From NCBI RefSeq assembly GCF_005434975.1, contig NZ_SKCJ01000002.1:1178001-1242000 (forward strand): DNA of 64,000 bases. Reading direction: 5' to 3'. Positions 44,351-53,380 of the stretch are shown piece after piece (positions within the stretch are counted from its first letter, which is position 1; every line of letters begins with the position of its first letter). The notes below the pieces were generated by a model that saw nothing but the letters and a program-made list of their open reading frames with translations, searched no databases and was not told the origin of the DNA. Source of the DNA: Parerythrobacter lutipelagi. Its GTDB lineage: Bacteria > Pseudomonadota > Alphaproteobacteria > Sphingomonadales > Sphingomonadaceae. The translations under genes and the position numbers were made by a program.

Positions 44351-45211
44351 TCACGGGCCATCATCGCCGTTCGCTTCGCAGCCTGTCGTCAACCCATATT
44401 CTGCCAGCCAGTCCGCCGGCGTTGGCACGAGGAATTGCAGCGCCTGCGGAAGCAGCCGATGGAGCGCATCTGCGTGATGCACGCCCAATTTGCGCCCGTC
44501 GACGAAGCAGGTCTCATTCCCTGTTGTTTCCTTAAAGCGAAGTAGGCCCTCCTCGGTCGCACCGCCTTCGTCTGCCAGCGAGAGGAAAAACGGTGGCCGG
44601 CGTTGCCCCGCAACAGCCACGACATCGCGCGACAATTGCTGATCGTTCCACTGCATACTCGGCGACAGTGCCGCATATCCGTCGAAAGCATCAGGGTATT
44701 TTGCCCAGGTCTCGGCAACGAAGTGGCCCGCCGCGCTTTCTCCGACCAGAAATACGCGCCCATCGTCGCGATAATGTTTGCGTAGCAGCGGCAAGACTGC
44801 CTCCAATAGCCAAGTCCGGAATTGCTCGTTCTCTCCTGCAGTCGGATAGCGCTCAATCTCATTTGGATCCGCAGTGGTCGGCAGCAATTCACGTTGCCGG
44901 TCGACGGTCTCCACGCCGACGAAAATTGCCGGCTGGCTGCGGTCCCAAAGTTGATTCCAACGTTCGACGCCGAGCGCGAGGTAAAAGTCCTGCGATAGTC
45001 CGCCATCGAGCATCAGGATCAGCGGATAGGTGCTCTCGCCTTGTTCGTAGCCGCGCGGCAGAACGACGTTGAGACGCCGCTCGGCATCATGTGTCGTCAG
45101 CGTCAAGGACTCCCCGATTACGATCGGCTCAGCAGAAACGGGTTCATGCGCTGCAGCAGGAAGATTCAGGATGGCTGCCATGCCGATCGATGCGAGAAGC
45201 CATTTACTCAT
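44351..45211 (-). CDS. Secreted alpha/beta-hydrolase esterase (esterase D / enterochelin-esterase-like)
   Basis: 286 aa with a signal peptide ([21 protein letters not shown]). The hydrolase fold shows the oxyanion strand [10 protein letters not shown], the nucleophile elbow GESAAGHF (Ser), and the late HHADALH segment with the probable catalytic His. The related family includes Fes/IroE-type esterases and esterase D-like proteins. Its start overlaps the scpA stop (ATGA), so it is co-translated with the mutase. A periplasmic esterase in this operon is unexpected; its substrate is unknown. Confidence 0.86.
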   Translation of the reverse strand: MSKWLLASIGMAAILNLPAAAHEPVSAEPIVIGESLTLTTHDAERRLNVVLPRGYEQGESTYPLILMLDGGLSQDFYLALGVERWNQLWDRSQPAIFVGVETVDRQRELLPTTADPNEIERYPTAGENEQFRTWLLEAVLPLLRKHYRDDGRVFLVGESAAGHFVAETWAKYPDAFDGYAALSPSMQWNDQQLSRDVVAVAGQRRPPFFLSLADEGGATEEGLLRFKETTGNETCFVDGRKLGVHHADALHRLLPQALQFLVPTPADWLAEYGLTTGCEANGDDGP

Positions 45212-47364
45212 TCCGCCGCCTCACCAACCTCTTCGCCTGCAGGCGGCATATTGTGGCCCAGCAGCCGCAGCACATCCGCCGCGCACTCCACCACATTGCT
45301 ACCCGGGCCGTAAATGCCCTGCACCCCGGCATCGCGCAGGAAGTCGTAATCCTTCTGCGGGATCACGCCGCCGGCGATCACCTTGATATCGGCCCGCCCT
45401 GCGTCGCGCAAATGACCGATGAGTTCCGGGATCAGCGTCTTATGGCCAGCCGCAAGGCTGCTTGCCCCCACCGCGTCGACATCATTGGCCAGCGCCATTT
45501 CCATCGTCTCGCTCGGAGTCTGGAACAGCGGGCCGGACAAGACATCAAAACCCATGTCGGCAAAGGCGGATGCGATCACGTTGGCTCCGCGATCATGGCC
45601 GTCCTGACCCATCTTGGCGACCAACAGCTTGGGCTTGCGACCCAGGCGACGTTCAACCGCTTTCACCCCCTCCAGCACCTGTTCATAGCGGTCATCGCCC
45701 TCATATGCTTCGGCGTAGATGCCGCGCACCGGCTGGGGCAGCGTGTTGTAGCGGCCATAGGCATCTTCCATCGCCTGACTGATTTCGCCCAAAGTCGCGT
45801 CGTGACGCGCGGCCTCCACCGCCAGTTCGAGCAAGTTGCCCTCACGTTGCGCCGCGCCGGAAGCAAGCGCTTCAAGCGCTGCCTTGCAGGCCGGTTCGTC
45901 GCGCCCTGCACGGACTTTCTCCAGTCGCGCAATCTGGCTGTCACGCACGGCGTGATTGTCGATATCGAGCGTGTCGATTTCGTCTTCCTTTTCGCGCCGG
46001 TATTTGTTGACGCCGACAATCACCGTCTCGCCCCGGTCGACGCTTGCCTGCTTGGCGGCGGCAGCGCTTTCGATGGCGGCTTTCGGCTTTCCGCTGGCGA
46101 CATAGGCGGTCATCCCGCCTGCGGCCTCGACCTCGTCCAGCATGGCCTTGGCCTGTTCCACCAGTGCGGCGGTGAGGCTCTCGATGTAATAGCTGCCGCC
46201 AAGCGGATCGGCGACATTGGTGATGCCGGTTTCCTCCTGGATCACCAGCTGCGTGTTGCGCGCGATTCGGGCGGAGAAGTCGGTCGGCAGTGCGATCGCT
46301 TCGTCGAGCGCGTTGGTGTGGAGCGACTGCGTACCGCCAAGCACCGCCGCCATGGCCTCGATCGTGGTGCGGATGACGTTGTTATAGGGGTCCTGCTCCT
46401 GCAGCGACACACCGCTGGTCTGGCAGTGGGTGCGCAGCATCTTCGACTTGGGGTTCTGCGCCCCCAGCCCTTCCATCACGTCGTGCCAAAGCGCACGCGC
46501 GGCGCGCATTTTGGCGATCTCCATGAAGAAGTTCATGCCAATGCCCCAGAAGAAGGACAGGCGCGGCGCGAAGGCGTCGATATCGAGGCCCGCTTCTATC
46601 GCGCGCTTGGCGTATTCCTTGCCGTCGGCAATGGTGAAGGCAAGTTCCTGCACAGCCGTCGCCCCGGCCTCGTGCATGTGATAGCCCGAGATCGAAATGC
46701 TGTTGAATTTCGGCATGTTGGCCGAGGTATATGCGATGATGTCGGAGACGATCCGCATGCTCGGCTCGGGCGGATAGATATAGGTGTTGCGGACCATGAA
46801 CTCCTTGAGGATGTCGTTCTGGATGGTCCCGGCGAGTTGCGCTTGCGAAACGCCCTGCCGCTCTGCCGCGACGATGTAGAACGCCAGCACGGGGATCACC
46901 GCGCCGTTCATCGTCATCGACACGCTCATCGTGTCGAGCGGGATCTGGTCGAACAGGATTTCCATGTCGCGCACGGTGTCGATCGCGACGCCCGCCTTGC
47001 CGACATCGCCGACCACGCGCGGGTGATCGCTGTCATACCCGCGGTGGGTGGCCAGATCGAAAGCAACCGACAGGCCCTTTTGGCCGCCTGCCAGATTACG
47101 GCGGTAAAAGGCGTTCGATTCCTCGGCAGTGGAGAAGCCCGCATACTGGCGAATGGTCCACGGACGGCCGGTGTACATGCTGGCATAGGGCCCGCGCGTA
47201 AATGGCGCGATACCGGGCACTCCGGGGTCGAAACCTTCCATATCATCGCTGGTGTAGAGCGGCTTGACGGCGATGCCCTCGGGCGTGTGCCAGGTCAGGT
47301 CGCGGCCCTTCACTTCCTTCTCGGCAAGGGGCTTCCAGTCGTCATATGTGGGCTTGTAAGTCAT
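45208..47364 (-). CDS. scpA: Methylmalonyl-CoA mutase (B12-dependent, single-chain type)
   Basis: Rearranges (R)-methylmalonyl-CoA to succinyl-CoA with adenosylcobalamin. 718 aa: TIM-barrel domain ([20 protein letters not shown], substrate region), a linker and the C-terminal B12-binding domain with DGHDRG (lower-axial His) and [12 protein letters not shown]. Fused single-chain form, so no separate small subunit is needed. ATG 47364 has GGAGTGAGGA upstream; the GTG-like residues before it are in the repeat region. Follows mce by 170 bp, across a palindromic repeat. Confidence 0.97.
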   Translation of the reverse strand: MTYKPTYDDWKPLAEKEVKGRDLTWHTPEGIAVKPLYTSDDMEGFDPGVPGIAPFTRGPYASMYTGRPWTIRQYAGFSTAEESNAFYRRNLAGGQKGLSVAFDLATHRGYDSDHPRVVGDVGKAGVAIDTVRDMEILFDQIPLDTMSVSMTMNGAVIPVLAFYIVAAERQGVSQAQLAGTIQNDILKEFMVRNTYIYPPEPSMRIVSDIIAYTSANMPKFNSISISGYHMHEAGATAVQELAFTIADGKEYAKRAIEAGLDIDAFAPRLSFFWGIGMNFFMEIAKMRAARALWHDVMEGLGAQNPKSKMLRTHCQTSGVSLQEQDPYNNVIRTTIEAMAAVLGGTQSLHTNALDEAIALPTDFSARIARNTQLVIQEETGITNVADPLGGSYYIESLTAALVEQAKAMLDEVEAAGGMTAYVASGKPKAAIESAAAAKQASVDRGETVIVGVNKYRREKEDEIDTLDIDNHAVRDSQIARLEKVRAGRDEPACKAALEALASGAAQREGNLLELAVEAARHDATLGEISQAMEDAYGRYNTLPQPVRGIYAEAYEGDDRYEQVLEGVKAVERRLGRKPKLLVAKMGQDGHDRGANVIASAFADMGFDVLSGPLFQTPSETMEMALANDVDAVGASSLAAGHKTLIPELIGHLRDAGRADIKVIAGGVIPQKDYDFLRDAGVQGIYGPGSNVVECAADVLRLLGHNMPPAGEEVGEAAE

Positions 47365-47369
47365 TGTAT

Positions 47370-47530
47370 TCCTCACTCCTCCCCCCTTGCGGGAGAGGAA
47401 AGCGCAGCTTGGTCACGCCAGTGGCCTAGCGAAGCTTGGAGAGGGGTGGCAAGCGCCAACCGCCCTCTCCAACTGCGGCTAGCTGGCCAACCAGCAAGCC
47501 TTCGTATCCTCTCCCGTGGAGGGAGAGGAA
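47370..47530. repeat. Palindromic repeat element with hairpins, in the mce-scpA gap
   Basis: About 160 bp. The right end is a perfect 9-bp hairpin (47507-47529, loop GTGGA). The centre is a 10-bp perfect stem (47436-47445 with 47463-47472) around a small TGGC/GCCA hairpin. The left end mirrors the right end imperfectly, with GGGAGAGGAA at both 47391 and 47521. Read outward from both sides the halves resemble each other, so it looks like a REP/MITE-like element. It lies within the transcript and reaches the scpA ribosome site. Confidence 0.7.
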
Positions 47531-47534
47531 ATCA

Positions 47535-47984
47535 TCAATTCGACCAGTGCGCGTTATCCTTGGGCGTTTCCATGATTTCGGTCAGCTGGCCCATCATGTC
47601 CTTGGGGTGGAGGAAGAAGATGGGAGTGCCATGCGCACCGATCCGCGTCGGGCCAAGAATGCGCTTGCCCAGACCTTCGAACCACGTGCGGGCGTCAGCG
47701 ATGTCCTCGACTTCGTAGCAGACATGATGTTGCCCACCGAGCGGGTTCTTGGCCAAAAAGGTTGTAAGCGCGGATTGCTCGCCCAGCGGTTCGATCAGTT
47801 CGATCTGCGTGCCATGGGTGCCGCCGAGCCCGGGCGTATCGATGAAGCAGACCTTCACCCCCTGCTCCGGAAGATCGAACGGTTCATGCGCAATCGTCGA
47901 GCCCATGACATCGCGGTAATAGCGCAGCGATTCCGCGATCGAGGGTGTCGCGACGCCGATATGGTTGAGACGGCCTAGTTTCAT
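47535..47984 (-). CDS. mce: Methylmalonyl-CoA epimerase
   Basis: Interconverts (S)- and (R)-methylmalonyl-CoA, linking PccAB to the mutase. 149 aa. Glyoxalase/VOC fold: LNHIGVATPSIAESLRYYRDVMG, KVCFIDTPGL, HHVCYEVEDI and the end IFFLHPKDMMGQLTEI, which carry the metal-binding His, His and Glu positions. ATG 47984 overlaps the upstream stop (ATGA). Confidence 0.96.
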   Translation of the reverse strand: MKLGRLNHIGVATPSIAESLRYYRDVMGSTIAHEPFDLPEQGVKVCFIDTPGLGGTHGTQIELIEPLGEQSALTTFLAKNPLGGQHHVCYEVEDIADARTWFEGLGKRILGPTRIGAHGTPIFFLHPKDMMGQLTEIMETPKDNAHWSN

Positions 47985-48472
47985 GTTGCTCGCTCGACTA
48001 ATTTATCCCTGAACGCCTCGACTTCCGCGATTGAGTTCATAGGCTGGCGCAGTGGTCCTATTTCTTGATCCTCAAATGCACCATGTTGGTATCCCATGCC
48101 TCGCAGGTGTTCTCTCGCCCAATCGAGTTCGCGCACCTTGCCAAACTCGGCGATGGCTTCGATTTTCTCCAACTCGCTTAGCCATTCCATGGCCAAAACT
48201 TGGCCAAACAGAAAACCGGGATTCTGTGCGATACTGGTTGGCCAACCAGATCCATCAGCACCGGCAGAGCTTGAAAGCTCATTTAGTCCGAGCCGAGCCA
48301 CGACTTTGTCGTCAACCGTGTGTGGCAACACAACGAAAGCTTCCTCTAGCCACTTGCCTCCTTCATTCGGTTCGTGATGCCATAGGAAATGAGCGTCATT
48401 CAAATCGACGAATTCAAAGTTCTCTCTAACATGCCGACGAATGCGCTCTGCCACTAGGCGGGTCTTGCTCAT
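47981..48472 (-). CDS. Unknown protein inside the propionyl-CoA operon, lower GC
   Basis: 163 aa, acidic, with HFLWHHEPNEGGKWLEE and Trp-rich helices, but no motif I recognise and no signal or membrane segment. ATG 48472 has GAGGA about 6 bp upstream; a GTG at 48484 in the same frame overlaps the pccB stop (GTGA). Sampled lines have about 50-53% GC against about 62% in pccB beside it. The overlapping stops make it part of the operon, but the composition hints it may have arrived later. Confidence 0.68.
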   Translation of the reverse strand: MSKTRLVAERIRRHVRENFEFVDLNDAHFLWHHEPNEGGKWLEEAFVVLPHTVDDKVVARLGLNELSSSAGADGSGWPTSIAQNPGFLFGQVLAMEWLSELEKIEAIAEFGKVRELDWAREHLRGMGYQHGAFEDQEIGPLRQPMNSIAEVEAFRDKLVERAT

Positions 48473-48480
48473 TTTTGTCC

Positions 48481-50013
48481 TCACAATGGAATATTGTCAT
48501 GCTTTTTCCACGGGTTCTCAAGCTGCTTCCCTCGCAGCTTCCTTAGCCCCAGCGCGATCCGCTTGCGGGTCGAATGCGGGTAGATCACCTCGTCGATATA
48601 GCCTCTCTGCGCCGCCACGAAGGGGTTGGCGAAGCGGTCTTCGTAATCCTTGGTTTTCTCGGCAATCTTGTCGGGATCGTCGCGGTCCTGGCGGAAGATG
48701 ATCTCAACCGCGCCCTTCGCGCCCATTACGGCGATTTCTGCGGTGGGCCACGCGTAGTTCAGATCGCCGCGCAGGTGCTTTGACGCCATCACGTCATAGG
48801 CGCCGCCATAGGCCTTGCGGGTGATCACGGTGATCTTGGGCACGGTCGCCTCGGCATAGGCGAACAGCAGCTTCGCGCCGTGCTTGATGATGCCATTGTG
48901 TTCCTGATCGGTGCCGGGAAGGAAGCCGGGCACATCGACGAAGGTCAGGATCGGAATTTCAAACGCATCGCAAAAACGCACGAACCGCGCGGCTTTTTTC
49001 GAAGAATTGATGTCGAGCACGCCGGCGAGCACCATCGGCTGGTTCGCGACCACGCCTACGGTTCGCCCTTCGACACGGCCAAAGCCGACCAGGATATTGC
49101 CCGCATGGTTCGGCTGGATCTCGAAGAAATCGCCCTCGTCCAGCGTCTTCCGGATGACTTCGTGCATGTCATAGGGCTGGTTGGCATTGTCGGGGATCAG
49201 CGTATCGAGGCTTGGCTCTTCGCGGTCCCATGCGTCCGAGGTCGGACGTTCGGGGACTTCCTCTCTGTTCGAGAGAGGGAGGTAATCGAAGAAGTTCCGC
49301 GTCGCGAGCAGTGTCTCGATGTCGTTCTCGAAGCTGTTGTCGGCGACGGAAGTCTTTGTGGTGTGCGTCTTCGCCCCGCCCAGTTCTTCCTGAGTCACGA
49401 CTTCGTTGGTCACCGTCTTCACCACATCGGGGCCGGTCACGAACATGTAGGAGCTGTCCTCCACCATGAAGATGAAGTCAGTCATCGCAGGCGAATATAC
49501 CGCCCCGCCCGCACACGGCCCCATGATCAGGCTGATCTGCGGCACGACGCCGCTGGCGAGCACGTTGCGCTGGAACACCTCGGCATAGCCGCCGAGTGAC
49601 GCCACGCCTTCCTGAATGCGCGCGCCACCGGAATCATTGAGGCCAATGACCGGCGCGCCGACCTTCATTGCCGTATCCATCACCTTACAGATTTTTTCAG
49701 CATGGCGTTTCGACAGGCTGCCGCCGAAGACAGTGAAATCCTGCGAATACACATAGACCAGCCGGCCATTGATCGTGCCCGATCCGGTGACGACACCATC
49801 GCCGGGGATTTTCTGGTCCTGCATCCCGAAATCGACGCAATCATGCTCGACATAGGTATCGAGTTCTTCAAACGAACCTTCGTCCAGCAGCACGTCAAGC
49901 CGTTCGCGCGCGGTCAGCTTGCCCTTGGCGTGCTGCGCGGCGATCCGTTTCTCTCCGCCGCCCAGTTTGGCGGCTTCGCGGCGGCGTTCCATTTCGGCGA
50001 TATTGGCGGACAT
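48481..50013 (-). CDS. pccB: Propionyl-CoA carboxylase beta (carboxyltransferase) subunit
   Basis: Transfers carboxyl from biotin to propionyl-CoA. 510 aa. ACC-type carboxyltransferase: [15 protein letters not shown] near the start, [24 protein letters not shown] (biotin/CoA oxyanion site) and the second half with [24 protein letters not shown] and [14 protein letters not shown]. It is first in the operon of pccB, unknown, mce, scpA, esterase, DUF3445, pccA and csaA. ATG 50013; the operon promoter should lie in the 102 bp upstream. Confidence 0.97.
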   Translation of the reverse strand: MSANIAEMERRREAAKLGGGEKRIAAQHAKGKLTARERLDVLLDEGSFEELDTYVEHDCVDFGMQDQKIPGDGVVTGSGTINGRLVYVYSQDFTVFGGSLSKRHAEKICKVMDTAMKVGAPVIGLNDSGGARIQEGVASLGGYAEVFQRNVLASGVVPQISLIMGPCAGGAVYSPAMTDFIFMVEDSSYMFVTGPDVVKTVTNEVVTQEELGGAKTHTTKTSVADNSFENDIETLLATRNFFDYLPLSNREEVPERPTSDAWDREEPSLDTLIPDNANQPYDMHEVIRKTLDEGDFFEIQPNHAGNILVGFGRVEGRTVGVVANQPMVLAGVLDINSSKKAARFVRFCDAFEIPILTFVDVPGFLPGTDQEHNGIIKHGAKLLFAYAEATVPKITVITRKAYGGAYDVMASKHLRGDLNYAWPTAEIAVMGAKGAVEIIFRQDRDDPDKIAEKTKDYEDRFANPFVAAQRGYIDEVIYPHSTRKRIALGLRKLRGKQLENPWKKHDNIPL

Positions 50014-50115
50014 TCAGCCCCCTGCATTCTGGTTGTTATGTTTGCTCGCCGGAGCCTTGCCGCGACCATTCCGCAGGGTCAAGCGGGAGGGCGTGGAGGC
50101 CGGGTCAAGAGCTGA

Positions 50116-50838
50116 TTAGAAGCGGATCATCAGATTGCGGGCAAGCGCCGGAGAGATGCTCTCGGCCACCCGCAGCATTCTGACCTGCCCGATATTCGCT
50201 TCCGCGCTGTTCTTCTCGATCGCGGTGACGATCTGCCGCGCGCATTCGGCAGCCGGCATCTTGCTCAAATCATTGTCGGCATTCATCTGCGTGTCGACCA
50301 CAGGCGGCAGCGCCTCGATCACATGAATGCCGGTCCTGGCCAACTGGTGGCGCAGCGCAAGCGTGTAGGACCGCAGTCCGGCCTTCGTCGCGCAGTAGAT
50401 TGGCTGGCGGCTTGCCGGGGCAATCGCCAGCCCGCTAGTCACGTTGACGATCGCAGCCTCGGGCCGCGATTTGAGGGTTGGCATCAGCGCGGTAATCAGC
50501 CGGATCGGCGCCTGCAAATTGGCGTATATGCCGTCGTCCGTCGCATCGGCATCGGGAGCGCCCTTGCGAAAATCGTAGGCAATCAACTGGCCCGCGTTGT
50601 TGATCAGGATGTCGATCTCACGCTCACCCAGTTCCGCGACCAGCGCATCAACACCCGCGGCATTGGAAAGATCGGCACGGATTGTTTCGAATCCCTCGCC
50701 CCGCATCGCATCGAGCCGCTCGATATTGCGCCCTGTCAGTACGACTGTCCCGCCCTTTGCCTTGAGTTGGCGCGCCAGTTCTTGCCCGATCCCCGCTGTC
50801 CCGCCTGTCAGCAAAATGGTCTTGGCAGTGATATCCAT
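50116..50838 (-). CDS. Classical short-chain dehydrogenase/reductase
   Basis: 240 aa. Rossmann NAD(P) site TGGTAGIGQELAR, NNAG at about residues 82-85 and the catalytic YCATK (Tyr/Lys), with Ser in VNVTSGLAIAP. The DltE-like group has this size and layout. The substrate is unknown. ATG 50838 overlaps the upstream epimerase-type gene's TGA by one base; the longer frame upstream is only overlap with it. Confidence 0.9.
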   Translation of the reverse strand: MDITAKTILLTGGTAGIGQELARQLKAKGGTVVLTGRNIERLDAMRGEGFETIRADLSNAAGVDALVAELGEREIDILINNAGQLIAYDFRKGAPDADATDDGIYANLQAPIRLITALMPTLKSRPEAAIVNVTSGLAIAPASRQPIYCATKAGLRSYTLALRHQLARTGIHVIEALPPVVDTQMNADNDLSKMPAAECARQIVTAIEKNSAEANIGQVRMLRVAESISPALARNLMIRF

Positions 50839-51863
50839 CAGACCTTCACCACGCCTTTTTCGATCAGGCTCTTTGCACAATCGATGATGCTCTCTTCAGC
50901 GGAGCGTGTTTCCCAGCCGAGACGCTCTTTCGCATGCGTAGCATCGGTGTTGCGGGTCTTGCCGATCTCTCCCTTGATCGATTTCACGCCCGGGTTGAAC
51001 AGGCTGAGGACCGAGACCATCCAGTTCGGCATGATCCGCTTCGGAACTTTCTTCGTCTGCTCCGGCGGCAAGGCTTTGCGGATGACCTCGGCGATCTCGA
51101 TAATTTTCATGAACCGGCCCGAGGCCAGGAAACGCTCATTGATCAGGCCCGGTTCTTCGAGGCAGCGCAGGTGGAGCTCGGCACAATCTCGCGTATCGAC
51201 GATGGCAAAGCCAAGATCGGGAGCCATCGGCATGGACCCGTCGAGCACTTGTTTGACCGCCTCCACCGAAGGCGAGAAATCCGGATCGTCGACCGGACCG
51301 AGTACCATCGACGGATTGACCGACACGAATTCCATGTCGCCGCCCTCCGCAGTGACCCAGTCCCGGGCAGCTCGTTCGGCGATTGTCTTGGATTTTACGT
51401 AGGGATAGACATCGGGGTGATCGACGTCGGTCCAGTCATTTTCGTCTACGGTGTAGACTTTCTCGTCACGCCCGTAAGCGACTGCCGCCATCGAGCTGGT
51501 TTGCACGAACCGCTTCACTCCAGCACTCTTGGCGAAGCGCAGGGCCCGAAGTGTCCCTTCGCGAGCGGGCACGATCATTTCGTCTTCATGCTTTGGCGTG
51601 GAGACAGCGATGGGTGAAGCGACATGCGCGCAGTGGGTGCAGCCCGACATCGCTTCGGCCCAGCCCTTGTCGCTCATCAGTTCGGCCTCGAAGACCTTGA
51701 AGCTGTCATCGTCCGGATCGCCGACCCGCTGGCGCAGGGCGTCTTCGCTTTTGGCCTTGTTGCGCACTGTCGCGTGGACCTTCCAGCCCTTCGACAACAA
51801 TTGGCGGATCAATTCGCCAGCAATATATCCCGTGCCGCCCGTTACAAGAACCGTTCCAGCCAT
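50838..51863 (-). CDS. Extended SDR, NAD(P)-dependent aldehyde reductase/epimerase-like
   Basis: 341 aa. N-terminal VTGGTGYIAGELIRQLL (GxxGxxG), catalytic Ser in VQTSSMAAVAYG and YxxxK in YPYVKSKTIAE. This resembles the dihydroflavonol-reductase/aldehyde-reductase subgroup of extended SDRs, but the substrate cannot be read. ATG 51863. It forms a two-gene unit with the classical SDR; the gor gene lies upstream on the same strand, 51 bp away. Confidence 0.88.
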   Translation of the reverse strand: MAGTVLVTGGTGYIAGELIRQLLSKGWKVHATVRNKAKSEDALRQRVGDPDDDSFKVFEAELMSDKGWAEAMSGCTHCAHVASPIAVSTPKHEDEMIVPAREGTLRALRFAKSAGVKRFVQTSSMAAVAYGRDEKVYTVDENDWTDVDHPDVYPYVKSKTIAERAARDWVTAEGGDMEFVSVNPSMVLGPVDDPDFSPSVEAVKQVLDGSMPMAPDLGFAIVDTRDCAELHLRCLEEPGLINERFLASGRFMKIIEIAEVIRKALPPEQTKKVPKRIMPNWMVSVLSLFNPGVKSIKGEIGKTRNTDATHAKERLGWETRSAEESIIDCAKSLIEKGVVKV

Positions 51864-51914
51864 GCCTTTTCTCCCTTGGGCGAAAGGCTAGCCGGAACGG
51901 TTTCTAGCGGCAAC

Positions 51915-53267
51915 TTACTTCAGCAGAACCAACTCTTCGGCCATGGTCGGGTGGATCGCGGTCGTGGCGTCGAAATCGGCTTTGGTCAGGCCGGCCTTCA
52001 CCGCCACTGCGGCGGCTTGCATGATCTCCGGGGACTCGGGACCGATCATCCCGATCCCGAGTATTTTGCCTGTGCCGGCTTCGCAGATCATCTTGTAAAG
52101 ACTGCGTTCGTTCCGTCCCGCGACGACATTCTTCATGGCCCTGAAGTCCGACTGGTACACTTCAATGTCACCAATCTTGTTGCGCGCCTCGCTTTCGGTC
52201 ATGCCGACAGCGGCAATCGGTGGATGGCTGAACACAGCTGCGGGAATAACTGTATGGTCGACTGCCACAGGCTCGCCGCCGCCAAAAACAGTGTCGGCGA
52301 ACGCCTGCCCCTCCCGGATAGCGACCGGGGTCAATTGAACCCTGTCGGTAACGTCGCCCACCGCGTAAATGTGGTCCACGTTGGTTTTGCTGAATTGGTC
52401 GACAATCACTTCGCCCTTGTCGCCCAACTGGACACCTGCTGCGTCTAGGCCGAGCCCTTCCGTGTTGGGCACACGCCCGGTGGCGAACAGCACGCAGTCG
52501 ACTTCCAAATCATCATGATTGGTCATCGAGACGTTGAGGCAGCCTTCGTCGGTTTTTTCGATGCCACGAAATTCCGCGTTGAAGCGAAAGTCGATGCCTT
52601 TGGCGATACTGATCTGAAGCAGGCGGTCACGCAGTGAATGATCGTATCCGCGCAGCAATGTGTCCGAGCGGTTGATGATCGTCACCTTCGCTCCGAATTC
52701 GTTGAATATACCGGCAAACTCGTTGGCGATATAGCCGCCGCCCGCAATCAGGACCCGTTCGGGGATAGCGTCCAGATGGAAAGCTTCGTTGCTGGTAATG
52801 CCCAGTTCGTGGCCATCGCAGCCTGGCACATGGGGCCGCGCGCCGGTTGCGATCAGGATATGTTTCGCGCTGACAACCTTCCCGCTGGCCAGAGTTATTT
52901 CATGTGCGCCGGTCAGTTCTGCACGCTCATGAAATATGTCGACGTCATGGTTTTCCAGCGTTTCGGTATAAAGGCCCTCGATCCGGCTGACGTCGTTCAA
53001 AACGTTGTCGCGAAGCTTGACCCAGTCGAATGTGCATTCGCCGACATCCCAGCCAAATTGCTTGGCGTCTTCCAGATCTTCCGCAAAATGTGCGCCATAG
53101 ACCAGCATCTTCTTGGGCACGCAGCCGCGGATCACACAGGTTCCACCAACCCGGTGTTCCTCCGCCAGGCCAACCCGCGCGCCATGCGCGGCAGCCACGC
53201 GCGAAGCCCTTACGCCGCCCGATCCTGCGCCGATAGTGAAAAGGTCGTAGTCGTATTCGTCGGCCAT
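51915..53267 (-). CDS. gor: Glutathione-disulfide reductase
   Basis: Flavoenzyme that regenerates GSH with NADPH. 450 aa. N-terminal FAD site TIGAGSGGVRASRVAAAHG, the redox-active disulfide GGTCVIRGCVPKKML (CxxxxC), NADPH site VLIAGGGYIANEFAG and the C-terminal His-Pro dimer-interface motif TTAIHPTMAEELVL. The C-x4-C motif and SGGVRAS segment indicate glutathione reductase rather than dihydrolipoamide dehydrogenase. ATG 53267 has AGGAG upstream. Confidence 0.94.
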   Translation of the reverse strand: MADEYDYDLFTIGAGSGGVRASRVAAAHGARVGLAEEHRVGGTCVIRGCVPKKMLVYGAHFAEDLEDAKQFGWDVGECTFDWVKLRDNVLNDVSRIEGLYTETLENHDVDIFHERAELTGAHEITLASGKVVSAKHILIATGARPHVPGCDGHELGITSNEAFHLDAIPERVLIAGGGYIANEFAGIFNEFGAKVTIINRSDTLLRGYDHSLRDRLLQISIAKGIDFRFNAEFRGIEKTDEGCLNVSMTNHDDLEVDCVLFATGRVPNTEGLGLDAAGVQLGDKGEVIVDQFSKTNVDHIYAVGDVTDRVQLTPVAIREGQAFADTVFGGGEPVAVDHTVIPAAVFSHPPIAAVGMTESEARNKIGDIEVYQSDFRAMKNVVAGRNERSLYKMICEAGTGKILGIGMIGPESPEIMQAAAVAVKAGLTKADFDATTAIHPTMAEELVLLK

Positions 53268-53327
53268 GCTGGAACTCCTGTTTGCGGCGGCGATATGGAC
53301 CGTCGAATGATCCTTGCCAACCGCCCA

Positions 53328-53349
53328 CTCCGCCGATCATTCGGCGGAG
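53328..53349. terminator. Perfect hairpin between rhlE and gor
   Basis: CTCCGCCGA-TCAT-TCGGCGGAG, 9 bp and a 4-nt loop, about 30 bp from the rhlE stop. No T tract follows on either strand, so it may be a factor-dependent end, a processing or stability hairpin, or a protein site. Confidence 0.5.
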
Positions 53350-53380
53350 CCGGGCTTCGGGTTACAGCGTTTGAAACAAG

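Noticed and set aside
45091-47718. Open frame of 875 codons on the plus strand opposite scpA
   Set aside because: It covers the mutase gene whose B12 and substrate motifs are clear on the other strand; a shadow of high-GC coding sequence.
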